Origin: CAWUEX02 sp963921305
GTDB taxonomy: Bacteria > Pseudomonadota > Alphaproteobacteria > Rhodospirillales > Rhodospirillaceae
NCBI GenBank assembly: GCA_963921305.4
Contig: CAWUEX030000002.1
Span: forward strand, 1,798,001-1,862,000
Length of the DNA: 64,000 nt
Direction: 5' to 3'
The notes beneath the pieces are model-generated. The model saw only the letters and a list, made by a program, of their open reading frames with translations, was not told where the DNA came from and did not search any database. Of this stretch, positions 7,614 to 18,459 are shown one piece after another (positions within the stretch are counted from its first letter, which is position 1; the number at the start of each line of letters is the position of its first letter). The translations under genes were made by a program, and so were the position numbers.

Positions 7614-8972
7614 ATGTCTGAGTCCGCCCCGGAGCCCATCGCCGCATCACCTGCCTCTGGACTGGCCGGAACCGTGCGTGTGCCGGGGGACAAATCTATG
7701 TCCCACCGGGCCCTGATGTTTGGCGCCTTGGCGGTCGGTGAAACCCGGATTTCTGGCCTGCTTGAAGGCGAGGACGTGATGTGCACGGCGGCCGCAATGC
7801 GCGCGCTCGGTGCGCATGTCCAGAGCGCGGTTGAAGACGGGCAAGCCGTCTGGCGGGTTCACGGGCGCGGTGTCGGCGGGCTGATCGAACCAGACACCGT
7901 CATCGACATGGGCAATTCCGGCACCGGCGCGCGCCTACTGTCGGGTCTCCTCGCCAGTCACGGCTTCACCGCCGTCATGACCGGCGACGCCTCACTGCGC
8001 AGCCGGCCAATGGATCGTGTCATCCAGCCGCTCAGCGAAATGGGCGCGCGCTTCGAACCCCGTGCCGGCGGGCGCTTGCCGATGACCGTGATTGGCACTG
8101 CCGACCCAATTCCAATGGAGTACGCGAGTCCGGTGGCCTCGGCCCAGATCAAGTCGGCCGTGTTGCTTGCGGGCCTTCAAGCGCGGGGCGCAACCACGGT
8201 TATCGAGCCTGCCGCCTCACGCGACCATACCGAGCGCATGTTGCGCCACTTCGGTGCGGAGGTTGTCAGTGAACACTTGGACAACGGCGCCGTGCGGGTC
8301 ACCGTAACGGGGCAACCCGAGCTGACCGGGCAGACGGTCGTCGTGCCCGGCGATCCATCCTCTGCGGCATTCCTGATCGTGGCCGCGCTCATTACCCCAG
8401 AGTCTGAAATCACCCTAGAGAATGTCGGGCTTAACCCGCTGCGCACCGGGTTATTCGATACGCTGCGGGAGATGGGCGCGGACATCGCCCTCCAAAACGA
8501 ACGCGAGGAAGCGGGTGAGCCGGTGGGCGATCTCGTGGTCCGCACCAGCGCGCTTCATGGCGTCACAGTTCCTGCAGAGCGTGTGCCGGCGATGATTGAT
8601 GAGTTTCCGATCTTGGCCGTTGCCGCGGCCTGTGCCGAGGGCGAAACCAAAATGCTGGGTCTGCGCGAACTCAGAGTAAAGGAGAGCGACCGTCTCGCTG
8701 CCATGGCTGACGGTTTGCGGGCGTGTGGCGTGACTGTCGCCATCGAAGGTGATGACCTGCGGGTTGCCGGGTCGCCAGGCCATGTTGCGGGCGGGGTGAC
8801 GGTGCCGGTTCATCTGGATCACCGCATTGCCATGTCATTTCTGGTTCTCGGCCTGGTGGCTCAGGCTCCGGTGGCGGTCGATGATGGCCGCGCCATCGCC
8901 ACCAGCTACCCCGACTTCGTCGCACACATGACCCAACTTGGCGCTCGCCTCACAGCCGGATCCGCTCCATGA
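7614..8972 (+). CDS. aroA: 3-phosphoshikimate 1-carboxyvinyltransferase (EPSP synthase)
   Basis: Cytosolic enzyme of the shikimate pathway that joins phosphoenolpyruvate to shikimate-3-phosphate. The 452 residues show the family landmarks: PGDKSMSHRALMFGALA near 23-40, DMGNSGTGARLL near 98, RSRPMDRV near 125 and the catalytic LRVKESDRLAAMADGL near 353. The sequence resembles class II (glyphosate-tolerant type) enzymes of alphaproteobacteria, but I assign the class only tentatively. It heads the aroA-cmk-rpsA run and overlaps cmk by ATGA (8969-8972). Confidence 0.97.
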   Translation: MSESAPEPIAASPASGLAGTVRVPGDKSMSHRALMFGALAVGETRISGLLEGEDVMCTAAAMRALGAHVQSAVEDGQAVWRVHGRGVGGLIEPDTVIDMGNSGTGARLLSGLLASHGFTAVMTGDASLRSRPMDRVIQPLSEMGARFEPRAGGRLPMTVIGTADPIPMEYASPVASAQIKSAVLLAGLQARGATTVIEPAASRDHTERMLRHFGAEVVSEHLDNGAVRVTVTGQPELTGQTVVVPGDPSSAAFLIVAALITPESEITLENVGLNPLRTGLFDTLREMGADIALQNEREEAGEPVGDLVVRTSALHGVTVPAERVPAMIDEFPILAVAAACAEGETKMLGLRELRVKESDRLAAMADGLRACGVTVAIEGDDLRVAGSPGHVAGGVTVPVHLDHRIAMSFLVLGLVAQAPVAVDDGRAIATSYPDFVAHMTQLGARLTAGSAP

Positions 8973-9625
8973 CGGACGGCGGTAAGATCGTCGTCGCGAT
9001 CGACGGTCCGGCGGCTTCAGGCAAGGGCACGCTTGCCCGCCGGCTGGCGGCAGAGCTCAACCTGCGCTACTTGGACACCGGCAGCCTGTACCGGGCCACG
9101 GGCCTCACCGTTCTCAATGCGGGGGGTGACCCGGAAAATGAGGCTGATGCCGTCGCAGCGGCCAAATCCCTCGATTTATCGCAGTTTTCTGGTGAGGAGT
9201 TGCGCAGCGAGGAGGCTGGCATGGCCGCCTCCCGGGTCGCTTTTCAGCCCGCAGTCAGAGACGTTTTGCTAAGATTTCAACGGGATTTGGCGGCCAATCC
9301 CGGGCCGGACTACGCCGGCGCTATTCTCGATGGCCGGGACATTGGCACCGTCGTTTGCCCCGACGCAGACCTCAAAATCTTCGTCACCGCCGACCTTGAG
9401 GTGCGCATAAAAAGACGCCTGGAAGAGTTGAAGAACAAAGGCGAAACCGTTATAGAAGCCCGCGTTCGTGCCGATATGGAGGCCCGCGATCAACGCGACC
9501 GGGATCGTTCGGTCGCGCCGCTGAGACCAGCGGACGATGCGTGGCAGCTCGATACGTCGGCTATGGACGCGGATGAGGTTTTCGCTCAGGCGTTAGACCG
9601 TATCCGGGGAACCGGTTCCCGCTAA
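8969..9625 (+). CDS. cmk: cytidylate kinase
   Basis: Phosphorylates CMP and dCMP with ATP in the cytosol. The 218 residues begin with the P-loop IDGPAASGKGTLARRLA (about 9-25), followed by the NMP-binding segment YLDTGSLYRATGL and the core GRDIGTVVCPDADLKIFVTA near 118-137. The lid region is rich in Arg/Asp (RDQRDRDRSVAPL). Length matches the 220-residue bacterial form. The aroA-cmk-rpsA order is a conserved arrangement in alphaproteobacteria, and the start codon overlaps the aroA stop. Confidence 0.97.
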   Translation: MTDGGKIVVAIDGPAASGKGTLARRLAAELNLRYLDTGSLYRATGLTVLNAGGDPENEADAVAAAKSLDLSQFSGEELRSEEAGMAASRVAFQPAVRDVLLRFQRDLAANPGPDYAGAILDGRDIGTVVCPDADLKIFVTADLEVRIKRRLEELKNKGETVIEARVRADMEARDQRDRDRSVAPLRPADDAWQLDTSAMDADEVFAQALDRIRGTGSR

Positions 9626-9795
9626 GTTTGTTTCCCAAACACCACCGGCAGATGCAAACGCCGTCAGAGCGTTGTTTGCCGTCCGTGATGTTTTACCGGA
9701 CCAACTGCGGCACACCTGGAATGGTCCAGGCCCGCACAAGAGACCGCCGGACCCAACCGGCTGGCATGGCGCAGAACGAAAGGAACGCACCACTC

Positions 9796-11523
<1,728 letters not shown>

Positions 11524-11548
11524 ACGCCTCAGGACCACCGAAACACGG

Positions 11549-11578
11549 AAACGCGCCCCCTCGCGGGGCGCGTTTTTT
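11549..11578 (+). terminator. intrinsic terminator after rpsA
   Basis: A perfect 9-bp GC-rich stem, ACGCGCCCC / GGGGCGCGT (11551-11559 with 11565-11573), has a 5-base loop and runs into six T residues. It lies 27 bases after the rpsA stop and would end the aroA-cmk-rpsA transcript. Confidence 0.92.
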
Positions 11579-11621
11579 GATTCCCGGGTTCAAAAAAGCA
11601 TTCGAAATGAAAGACTTAGAC

Positions 11622-11650
11622 TTGACTCACCCCGGGTCCCTTCGCATGCT
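11622..11650 (+). promoter_or_regulatory. possible promoter of ihfB
   Basis: TTGACT (11622-11627) is followed after 17 bases by CATGCT (11645-11650). The -35 box is good, the -10 box weak. It lies between the rpsA terminator and ihfB, where a promoter is needed. Confidence 0.35.
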
Positions 11651-11704
11651 CTAGGCCAAGGCAGCCGGCCGGCATTTGGGCCGACGAAAAAGGGGCGCCA
11701 GGGG

Positions 11705-12034
11705 ATGACCAAATCCGAATTGATTGCACGTATCGCGGAGCGTAACCCGCATCTGTTCCAGCGCGATGTGGAACGCATCGTCAGCACGATCTTCGATGAA
11801 ATCTCTGCCGCTTTGTCGCGCGGTGACCGGGTCGAGCTGCGCGGCTTCGGTGCATTCTCGGTGAAACATCGCGACTCCCGCGTTGGCCGCAATCCACGGA
11901 CCGGCGAGGCAGTGCAGGTGTCGGAAAAGACTGTACCCTACTTCAAAACCGGTAAGCAGTTGCGCGATATGCTTAACGCGTCTCCCGGCGAGTCAGAAGC
12001 CTCCGCGCCTCCGTCCTCGCCGCCCTCGGTTTAG
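11705..12034 (+). CDS. ihfB: integration host factor beta subunit
   Basis: A 109-residue DNA-bending protein that pairs with IHF alpha. The start at 11705 gives MTKSELIARIAERNPHLFQR, the classic IhfB N-terminus. The same frame is open far upstream inside rpsA, but that part is out-of-frame shadow. The DNA-binding arm GRNPRTGEAVQV, containing the conserved Pro that intercalates in the minor groove, is at about 61-72. A short Ser/Pro-rich tail extends beyond the E. coli length. The position after rpsA is conserved in many proteobacteria. Confidence 0.96.
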   Translation: MTKSELIARIAERNPHLFQRDVERIVSTIFDEISAALSRGDRVELRGFGAFSVKHRDSRVGRNPRTGEAVQVSEKTVPYFKTGKQLRDMLNASPGESEASAPPSSPPSV

Positions 12035-12063
12035 CTTAGACCCAGTCCGCGCACCCAATTCCC

Positions 12064-12372
12064 ATGCGCCTTCTCACATGGATTGTCGGACTGATCGTTG
12101 CTGTCACGGCGGTGCTTTTTGCCGTGTCCAACCGGACCCCTGTCTCGATCACCATCTGGCCGTTTCCCTTCGCCCTTGATGTGGGTCTCTACGTCATCGT
12201 CCTGGCCAGCGTTTTCGCCGGCTTCCTGGTCGGCGCTCTCGTGACCTGGGTGGCCCAGGGCAAGCATCGCCGCAAAGTCCGCCGCCAGCGGTCCGAAATC
12301 CGCTCGCTTGAGGATGATCTCGCGGCAGCCCGAACCGCAAAAGACTCTCCTCCCAAACAAGAGGCGGCTTAG
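12064..12372 (+). CDS. LapA/DUF1049 family membrane protein
   Basis: A 102-residue inner-membrane protein with two hydrophobic helices, about residues 4-22 and 40-63, and a basic then coiled cytoplasmic tail (HRRKVRRQRSEIRSLEDDL). Between the helices is NRTPVSITIWPFPF, matching the N...V.L...P pattern of the lipopolysaccharide assembly protein A family. In E. coli LapA works with LapB in LPS homeostasis. Here it lies between ihfB and pyrF, as IHF-beta and LapA genes often neighbour each other. No lapB is adjacent. Confidence 0.85.
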   Translation: MRLLTWIVGLIVAVTAVLFAVSNRTPVSITIWPFPFALDVGLYVIVLASVFAGFLVGALVTWVAQGKHRRKVRRQRSEIRSLEDDLAAARTAKDSPPKQEAA

Positions 12373-12407
12373 TAAATCCGCTAAATATCTGCGTTTCCGC
12401 GCGCTGC

Positions 12408-12436
12408 TTGCTCCGCTGAGGCCGCCGACGCATATT
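12408..12436 (+). promoter_or_regulatory. predicted promoter of pyrF
   Basis: TTGCTC (12408-12413) and CATATT (12431-12436) are spaced by 17 bases, 53 bases before the pyrF ATG. The -10 box matches TATAAT at four positions. Confidence 0.45.
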
Positions 12437-12488
12437 GGCGCCAAGTTTCATCTCGCCACGCGAGTCTCCCGCTGAAAGGGCCCCTGTC

Positions 12489-13220
12489 ATGACCCAGGCC
12501 GACTCTCGCCTCGCCAACCCGGTTTTTTGTGCCCTCGACACCCAAGATCTGGGCACGGCCACGACCTGGGCGGCCCGGATCAGTGATCATGTCGGTGGGC
12601 TCAAAATAGGGCTGGAGTTTTATTCCGCCCACGGGCCCAAGGGCATCAAACAGGTGACCAAGGCGTCCGACCTGCCCGTATTTCTGGATCTGAAATTTCA
12701 CGACATTCCCAATACCGTCGCTGGTGCGGTGCGGGCCGCCTGTGCCCCCAAACCGTTCATGCTGAACGTGCATGCAAGCGGTGGCAGGGCGATGATGCAA
12801 GCCGCCGCCGAGGCTGCTGCGGACGCCGCCTATGATGGCGTGGCGCCGCGGCCGTTGGTGATCGGCGTGACGGTCTTGACCAGTCTCGGAGATGATGATC
12901 TGACCGAGGTGGGTATGGCCGGGCCGGCTGATGATCAGGCTTTGCGTCTTGCGGTTCTCGCCAAGGAGTCCGGTCTGGACGGGGTCGTCTGTTCACCGCG
13001 CGAGGCTGCGCGCATACGCGCCGAATGCGGACCTAACTTCACGCTGGTGACGCCGGGCGTGCGTCCCGAATGGGCCGCAGCCAATGACCAAAAGCGGGTC
13101 ATGACGCCGGAAGAGGCCATCGCCGCGGGGTCTGACTACCTGGTTGTTGGCCGGCCCATCACGGGAGCTGATGATCCGGCTGCGGCGGCCCGCCGCATCG
13201 CAACCGCGCTCGCGGCCTAA
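12489..13220 (+). CDS. pyrF: orotidine-5'-phosphate decarboxylase
   Basis: Last step of UMP synthesis, a cytosolic TIM-barrel enzyme. The start chosen (MTQADSRLANPVFCALD) is internal to a longer open frame that begins at 12435. The catalytic Lys-Asp network is seen as FLDLKFHDIPNTVAGAV near 76-92, the defining DxKxxDIP-type motif. GVTVLTS near 126-132 and VTPGVRPE near 185-192 complete the active-site loops. At 243 residues it is the usual short bacterial form. trpF follows 11 bases later, so pyrimidine and tryptophan genes may be co-transcribed. Confidence 0.97.
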   Translation: MTQADSRLANPVFCALDTQDLGTATTWAARISDHVGGLKIGLEFYSAHGPKGIKQVTKASDLPVFLDLKFHDIPNTVAGAVRAACAPKPFMLNVHASGGRAMMQAAAEAAADAAYDGVAPRPLVIGVTVLTSLGDDDLTEVGMAGPADDQALRLAVLAKESGLDGVVCSPREAARIRAECGPNFTLVTPGVRPEWAAANDQKRVMTPEEAIAAGSDYLVVGRPITGADDPAAAARRIATALAA

Positions 13221-13231
13221 AGTGTACTGCT

Positions 13232-13879
13232 ATGACCGTCACCGTAAAAATATGCGGGTTGACCGACGCGGAGTCACTCGACACCGCGGTTGAAGAGGGG
13301 GCCGACTACATCGGCTTCAACTTCTTTAAAAATTCGCCACGCTACATCGACGCGACTGTGGCCGCTGACCTCAGCGCCGACGTGCCGGAAGACGTGGCTA
13401 AAGTGGGACTCTTTGTCGATCCAGATGACGCCTTCCTCGATTTGGTCGCCGGGCAACTGCGGCTCGATTACATTCAGTTGCACGGCCTGGAAACACCCGA
13501 GCGGGTCGATGACGTGCGACTTGCCTTTGGCGTGCCGGTCATCAAAGTCATAGGCGTTTCGGACGCGGCTGATGTTAAGGCTGCCGCCGCGTATACCGAT
13601 CATGCCGACATGCTGTTGTTTGATGCTAAGCCGCCGCCAGGAGCGGACCGTCCGGGGGGCAACGCGGTCAGTTTTTCTTGGCCCCTCATGAAAGCCTATG
13701 CGGGCGACCTGCCGTGGATGCTGGCGGGCGGTTTGACGCCAGAGAACGTGGCTCAGGCGATTCGAGACTCGGGTGCGACGGCGGTTGATGTGGCGTCCGG
13801 CGTTGAGGCCGGACCTGGACGCAAGGACCCGGCGCTGATTCGGGCGTTCGTCGCTGCCGCCAAGGCCGCGGTCGCATAA
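13232..13879 (+). CDS. trpF: phosphoribosylanthranilate isomerase
   Basis: Catalyses the Amadori rearrangement of N-(5-phosphoribosyl)anthranilate in tryptophan synthesis. The 215-residue protein starts MTVTVKICGLTD, with catalytic Cys8 inside KICGL. YIGFNFFKNSPRYI near 26-39 and QLHGLETPE near 81-89 are family motifs, and the acid Asp sits in LLFDAKPPPGADRPGG near 128-143. The phosphate site AGGLTPENVAQAI is near 165-177. It is a single-domain enzyme, not fused to trpC. Confidence 0.97.
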   Translation: MTVTVKICGLTDAESLDTAVEEGADYIGFNFFKNSPRYIDATVAADLSADVPEDVAKVGLFVDPDDAFLDLVAGQLRLDYIQLHGLETPERVDDVRLAFGVPVIKVIGVSDAADVKAAAAYTDHADMLLFDAKPPPGADRPGGNAVSFSWPLMKAYAGDLPWMLAGGLTPENVAQAIRDSGATAVDVASGVEAGPGRKDPALIRAFVAAAKAAVA

Positions 13880-13943
13880 CCGTTTGGGTGGCCAGAGCCA
13901 CGCTAAAGGCCTGATTTTCCGTCCAATTTCTCATGACTTCCTT

Positions 13944-13972
13944 TTGCGCCTGGGCCGGGCCTGCGCTATAAG
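13944..13972 (+). promoter_or_regulatory. predicted sigma70 promoter of trpB
   Basis: TTGCGC (13944-13949) and TATAAG (13967-13972) are spaced by exactly 17 bases and lie about 56 bases before the trpB ATG. trpB may therefore have its own start in addition to read-through from trpF. I see no leader peptide rich in Trp and no attenuator hairpin. Confidence 0.6.
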
Positions 13973-14027
13973 TCCGGCCCACACCGACCGGCGGCGAAAA
14001 CCCGGCCCAGAGGACAGACGCACCACC

Positions 14028-15254
14028 ATGGCGGAAGCCCCCAATACCTATCGCGAAGGACCGGACGAGGCGGGCCATTTCGGCCTCTTCGGGGGGCGCT
14101 ACGTTGCTGAAACGCTGATGCCGCTGATCCTTGAGGTCGAGCAAGCCTATGAGGCGGCCAAGGCGGACCCGGCCTTCGCCAAGGAGCATGACGCGTTCCG
14201 GCAAACCTACGCGGGGCGGCCGTCTCCCCTGTATTTTGCCGAGCGCCTGACCGAGCACTATGGCGGTGCGAAAATCTACTTCAAGCGTGATGAGCTCAAC
14301 CACACTGGCTCGCACAAGATCAACAACTGTCTCGGCCAGATCCTTCTCGCCAAGCGCATGGGTAAGACCCGTATCATCGCCGAAACCGGGGCAGGTCAGC
14401 ATGGCGTTGCCACGGCGACCGTCTGTGCCCGCTTCGGTCTGGAGTGCGTGGTCTACATGGGCGCCAAGGACATCGAACGGCAAAAGCCCAACGTGTTCCG
14501 CATGAACCTGCTCGGCGCCGAAGTGCGTGCCGTTGAGAAGGGGTCGGCGACACTCAAGGAAGCGATGAACGAAGCCTTGCGCGACTGGGTCGCCAATGTG
14601 GACGACACCTACTACCTGATTGGCACGGCGGCAGGGCCGCATCCTTACCCGCAAATGGTCCGCGATTTTCAGTCGGTCATCGGCGACGAGGTGAAAGAGC
14701 AAATGCAGGAAGCCGAGGGCCGTCTGCCGGATTCACTTGTGGCCTGTATCGGCGGCGGGTCCAACGCCATCGGTTTGTTCCACCCGTTTCTTGATGATCA
14801 AAGTGTGCGCCTGATCGGAGTCGAAGCCGCGGGCAAGGGGATCGAAACCGGCGAACACGCGGCGTCTATTTCCGGCGGCAATCCGGGCGTGCTGCACGGC
14901 AACCGCACGTTTCTGCTCCAGGCTGACGGCGGACAAATCCGTGATGCCCACTCTATTTCCGCTGGTTTGGATTATCCTGGCATTGGGCCAGAGCATGCGT
15001 GGCTGCACCTGCAAGGGCGGGTCGATTACGTCTCCGCCACGGACCAGGAGGCTCTTGAGGCGTTTCAGTTGTGCTCACAGAAGGAAGGGATCTTGCCCGC
15101 GCTAGAGCCATCCCATGCTCTGTCCTATGTCGGCAAGATCGCCCCGGAACTGCCCGAGGATCACCTCCTCGTCATGAACCTGTGCGGCCGTGGCGACAAA
15201 GATGTTTTCACTGTTGCAGACGCCCTCGGTGCGGAGATGGAGACGCGCCAGTAA
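14028..15254 (+). CDS. trpB: tryptophan synthase beta chain
   Basis: PLP enzyme that condenses indole with serine. The frame is open from 13884, but 14028 gives the conserved N-terminus MAEAPNTYREGPDEAGHFG; the first 48 codons of the longer frame are unlike the family. The PLP lysine is in LNHTGSHKINNCLGQ near 89-103, and the phosphate-binding CIGGGSNAIGLFHPF lies near 239-253. Length (408) fits. The stop overlaps the trpA start (TAATG), consistent with tight coupling of alpha and beta chains. Confidence 0.98.
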   Translation: MAEAPNTYREGPDEAGHFGLFGGRYVAETLMPLILEVEQAYEAAKADPAFAKEHDAFRQTYAGRPSPLYFAERLTEHYGGAKIYFKRDELNHTGSHKINNCLGQILLAKRMGKTRIIAETGAGQHGVATATVCARFGLECVVYMGAKDIERQKPNVFRMNLLGAEVRAVEKGSATLKEAMNEALRDWVANVDDTYYLIGTAAGPHPYPQMVRDFQSVIGDEVKEQMQEAEGRLPDSLVACIGGGSNAIGLFHPFLDDQSVRLIGVEAAGKGIETGEHAASISGGNPGVLHGNRTFLLQADGGQIRDAHSISAGLDYPGIGPEHAWLHLQGRVDYVSATDQEALEAFQLCSQKEGILPALEPSHALSYVGKIAPELPEDHLLVMNLCGRGDKDVFTVADALGAEMETRQ

Positions 15255-16129
15255 TGGGAACGCCCATCGAAAGCCGCGTCACCCGGCGCTTTGCCAAACT
15301 GAAAGAGCAGGACCGCGCTGCTCTGGTAACCTTCATCACCGCCAACGACCCGGACGCGGATATCTATCGTCAGCTGCTTGAAGGACTACCCGCCGCCGGG
15401 GCGGACATGATCGAGATCGGCATGCCCTTCTCCGATCCCATGGCCGATGGGCCGTCCATCCAGGTGTCGTCGCAGCGCGCTCTGCGCCACGGTGTTAGTC
15501 CCGATGACGTGCTGGCGTCCGTGGCGGCACTGCGGGAGTGGGAGATGGACGTGCCCATTATCCTGATGGGCTATTACAACCCGATTTACACTTACGGACC
15601 GCAGGAGTTCGCAGAGGCCGCTGCCGCCGCTGGGGTGGATGGTCTGATCATCGTCGATCTGCCACCTGAGGAGGCCGAAGAGCTCAATCAGCATCTCCGC
15701 GCCAACAACATCCACATGGTGTTTCTGGCCGCGCCCACCACGGATCGGGAACGTCTCCCCCGCGTGCTCGAACACGCCAGCGGCTGGCTCTATTACGTCG
15801 CCGTCAAAGGCGTCACCGGCACCAAATCGGCCGACATGGGTGAGGTCGCCAAACGCATCGCCGATATGCGCACCCAAACAGATTTACCTTTGGGTGTCGG
15901 CTTTGGCATTCGCACGCCGGAACAGGCCGCCGAGGTCGCCGCGTTTGCCGATGCGGCGGTGGTCGGCTCCGCGATTGTTGATATCATTGCTGAAAACCTG
16001 GACGCCAAAGGCGCGCCGCAGTCCGGCCTGACAACAAAGGTGCTGGAGTTCGTTCAGCAACTGGCCGAGGGCGTGCGTGGTGCCCGTGGCGCAGTAAACC
16101 CGAGGCAATCCAGCGGAGATGCCGCATGA
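15254..16129 (+). CDS. trpA: tryptophan synthase alpha chain
   Basis: Releases indole from indole-3-glycerol phosphate for channelling to TrpB. The start at 15254 gives MGTPIESRVTRRFAKLKEQ. The catalytic Glu is in DMIEIGMPFSDPMADGP (about 49-65) and the catalytic Asp follows in the same stretch; GVDGLIIVDLPPEEA near 130-144 and YVAVKGVTGTK near 180-190 are the other family loops. 291 residues, slightly longer than E. coli because of a C-terminal tail. It overlaps accD by ATGA. Confidence 0.98.
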   Translation: MGTPIESRVTRRFAKLKEQDRAALVTFITANDPDADIYRQLLEGLPAAGADMIEIGMPFSDPMADGPSIQVSSQRALRHGVSPDDVLASVAALREWEMDVPIILMGYYNPIYTYGPQEFAEAAAAAGVDGLIIVDLPPEEAEELNQHLRANNIHMVFLAAPTTDRERLPRVLEHASGWLYYVAVKGVTGTKSADMGEVAKRIADMRTQTDLPLGVGFGIRTPEQAAEVAAFADAAVVGSAIVDIIAENLDAKGAPQSGLTTKVLEFVQQLAEGVRGARGAVNPRQSSGDAA

Positions 16130-17130
16130 ACTGGCTGACCAATTTCGTTCGCCCGCGCATCAAGCGCCTGGTTGCGCCGCGTGAAGCGCCGGATAACCTG
16201 TGGCTGAAGTGCCCGTCATGCAACGAAATGGTGTTCCACCGCGAACTCGCCAAGAGCTTCCGGGTGTGTCCCCATTGCGACCATCACATGCGTCTGCCGG
16301 TCAAAGAGCGCCTCGAGCTGATGTTCGATGACAAGAAGTGGACGGAAATCGAACTTCCCGCCGTGCCGGTCGACCCTCTGAAGTTTAGGGACCGCAAAAA
16401 GTACACGGACCGGCTCAAAGAATCGCAATCCAAGACTGGGCTCAAAGATGCAGTTGTGGTCGCGCACGGTTCCATGGGCGGTCTGAATGTCGTTGTTGCG
16501 GCATTCGAATTCGGGTTCCTCGGCGGGTCTATGGGTACGGCCGTCGGCGAGGCGATTGTCTCGGCGGCGGAGCTCGCAATCCTCCAGGAATCACCTCTGA
16601 TCGTCATTCCGTCCTCAGGCGGCGCGCGCATGCAGGAAGGCATTTTGTCCCTCATGCAAATGGCTCGCACCACCGTCGCCATCGACAAGGTGCGCGAAAA
16701 GGGATTGCCCTATGTGGTGCTGCTCACCGACCCCACCACCGGCGGCGTGACGGCCTCCTTCGCCATGCTGGGCGACATTCACGTGGCCGAACCCGGTGCC
16801 AGCATCGGCTTTGCCGGCGCGCGGGTGATCGAGCAAACCATCCGCGAGACCCTGCCGCCCGGATTCCAGAAATCCGAGTATTTGCTCGATCACGGCATGG
16901 TCGACATGGTCGTTCACCGCGATGACCTGCGTGACACCCTGGTTCAGTTGTTAAGCCTGCTCCTGCACCGCGATCCCGCGGCGCCGGTGCTGTCCATCGA
17001 GGACGGTGAGCGGAAGACGCGGCGCAAGAAGCGCACCAAGGAGAAAGAGCAGGTCTCCGCCCAGCCGCCCGACCCCTCCGTGCCCGATGACAGTCTGTTC
17101 GAGTCCGACGATGACGGCGGCAAGTCATAG
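16126..17130 (+). CDS. accD: acetyl-CoA carboxylase carboxyltransferase beta subunit
   Basis: Transfers the carboxyl group from biotin to acetyl-CoA in fatty-acid synthesis, with AccA. A four-cysteine zinc ribbon is present at about 28-50 (CPSCNE and CPHCDHH). The crotonase-like core shows SSGGARMQEGILSLMQMA near 165-182 and GGVTASFAMLGDIHVAEPGA near 205-224. The C-terminal tail is Lys/Arg then Ser/Asp-rich and probably disordered. The trpA-accD-folC order is a classic proteobacterial arrangement. Confidence 0.98.
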   Translation: MNWLTNFVRPRIKRLVAPREAPDNLWLKCPSCNEMVFHRELAKSFRVCPHCDHHMRLPVKERLELMFDDKKWTEIELPAVPVDPLKFRDRKKYTDRLKESQSKTGLKDAVVVAHGSMGGLNVVVAAFEFGFLGGSMGTAVGEAIVSAAELAILQESPLIVIPSSGGARMQEGILSLMQMARTTVAIDKVREKGLPYVVLLTDPTTGGVTASFAMLGDIHVAEPGASIGFAGARVIEQTIRETLPPGFQKSEYLLDHGMVDMVVHRDDLRDTLVQLLSLLLHRDPAAPVLSIEDGERKTRRKKRTKEKEQVSAQPPDPSVPDDSLFESDDDGGKS

Positions 17131-17153
17131 CGCACCGCGCCGCCCCGTCCTTC

Positions 17154-18455
17154 ATGCAGATTGATCCGCCGGCGCTGACCGCGGCGCTCGACCGCGTCAA
17201 AACTCTCCACCCCAAGGTCATCGATTTGTCGCTTGGGCGTATCGAGCGTCTGTTGGGCGATTTGGGGTCACCGCATTTGCGGGTGCCGCCGGTTGTGCAC
17301 GTCGCCGGGACCAACGGCAAAGGCTCCGTCGTGGCGATGATGCGCGCCGTGCTTGAGGCGTCCGGCTATAGAGTTCACGTTTACACCTCTCCACACTTGG
17401 TATCGTTCACCGAGCGCATCCGTCTCAGCGGCGGTCTCGTCGATGCGACCTTACTGACCGACCTGATCGATCACGTGCTTGAGGTCAACGGCGATGCGCC
17501 GATCACCTTTTTCGAGATCACGACCGCCGTCGCCTTCCAGGCCTTCGGGCAAATTCCCGCAGATGTGCTGTTGCTGGAAACGGGTCTCGGTGGGCGGCTC
17601 GATGCGACCAACGTCGTGCCCCATCCCGCCGCCACAGTGCTAACCCCGATTGGCATGGATCACATGAGCTATCTGGGGGACACGTTGAGCGCCATTGCCG
17701 GCGAGAAGGCGGCCATTATGAAGACGGGGACGCCGTGCATCAGTGCCGCGCAACACCCCGATGCCGCAGAGGTGATCGCCAAGGTTGCCGCCGCGCGGGA
17801 TGTGCATGTCGCCCGCGAAGGCGAGGAGTGGACGGTCGAGGCCGATCCGTTCGGCACCGTGCGCTACCATGATGAAGAAACAGAGTGGACTCTGCCGCTG
17901 CCCTCTTTAGCCGGGCCGCACCAAACGGGAAACCTGGGCGTGGCCCTGGCGACGCTCGCGCGCCTACCTTTGTCGATCCCGCCTTTTGGCCTGCGCGCGG
18001 GGATGCGGCACATCGACTGGCCCGGGCGCTGTCAGAGGCTCACGCAAGGGCCGCTGACCACGGGCCTGCCCGCCGGGTGGGAGCTGTGGCTCGACGGCGG
18101 TCACAACCCGTCTGCCGGAGAGGCGCTGGCCGCGTGGCTGGCTGATGATCCGGCGCCCACGGTGGCGGTCAGCGGTATGATGGCCAACAAGGACATGACG
18201 GGTTTTTTCAACCCGCTTGCCCCACACATTCAGGCCCTCGCGGCGGTGTCGATTCCCGGTCACGAAGACGGCTGTGCCGCGCCGGAGGTGGTTGCCGAGG
18301 CCGCCGGAGCGGCCGGTATCGCGGACACCCATGTTGCCGCCGATCTCACCGCCGCGCGGTCGGCGCTGGTGCCGCACATGACCGGCTCCCGTGGCCGGGT
18401 GCTCCTCTGCGGCTCGTTGTATCTGGCGGGCGAGGTCCTCAAGACCCACGGCTGA
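17154..18455 (+). CDS. folC: bifunctional folylpolyglutamate/dihydrofolate synthase
   Basis: Adds glutamate to dihydropteroate and folates. The P-loop lies in VVHVAGTNGKGSVVAMM near 43-59, followed by YTSPHLVSFTERIRL near 77-91, both diagnostic of FolC. GLDHMxYLGxT-type sequence (GMDHMSYLGDT) is near 165, and WLDGGHNPSAGEAL near 311-324 is the Mur-ligase C-domain motif. 433 residues, typical. It ends 4 bases from the stop of the convergent methyltransferase gene, with no hairpin between. Confidence 0.96.
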   Translation: MQIDPPALTAALDRVKTLHPKVIDLSLGRIERLLGDLGSPHLRVPPVVHVAGTNGKGSVVAMMRAVLEASGYRVHVYTSPHLVSFTERIRLSGGLVDATLLTDLIDHVLEVNGDAPITFFEITTAVAFQAFGQIPADVLLLETGLGGRLDATNVVPHPAATVLTPIGMDHMSYLGDTLSAIAGEKAAIMKTGTPCISAAQHPDAAEVIAKVAAARDVHVAREGEEWTVEADPFGTVRYHDEETEWTLPLPSLAGPHQTGNLGVALATLARLPLSIPPFGLRAGMRHIDWPGRCQRLTQGPLTTGLPAGWELWLDGGHNPSAGEALAAWLADDPAPTVAVSGMMANKDMTGFFNPLAPHIQALAAVSIPGHEDGCAAPEVVAEAAGAAGIADTHVAADLTAARSALVPHMTGSRGRVLLCGSLYLAGEVLKTHG

Positions 18456-18459
18456 GACG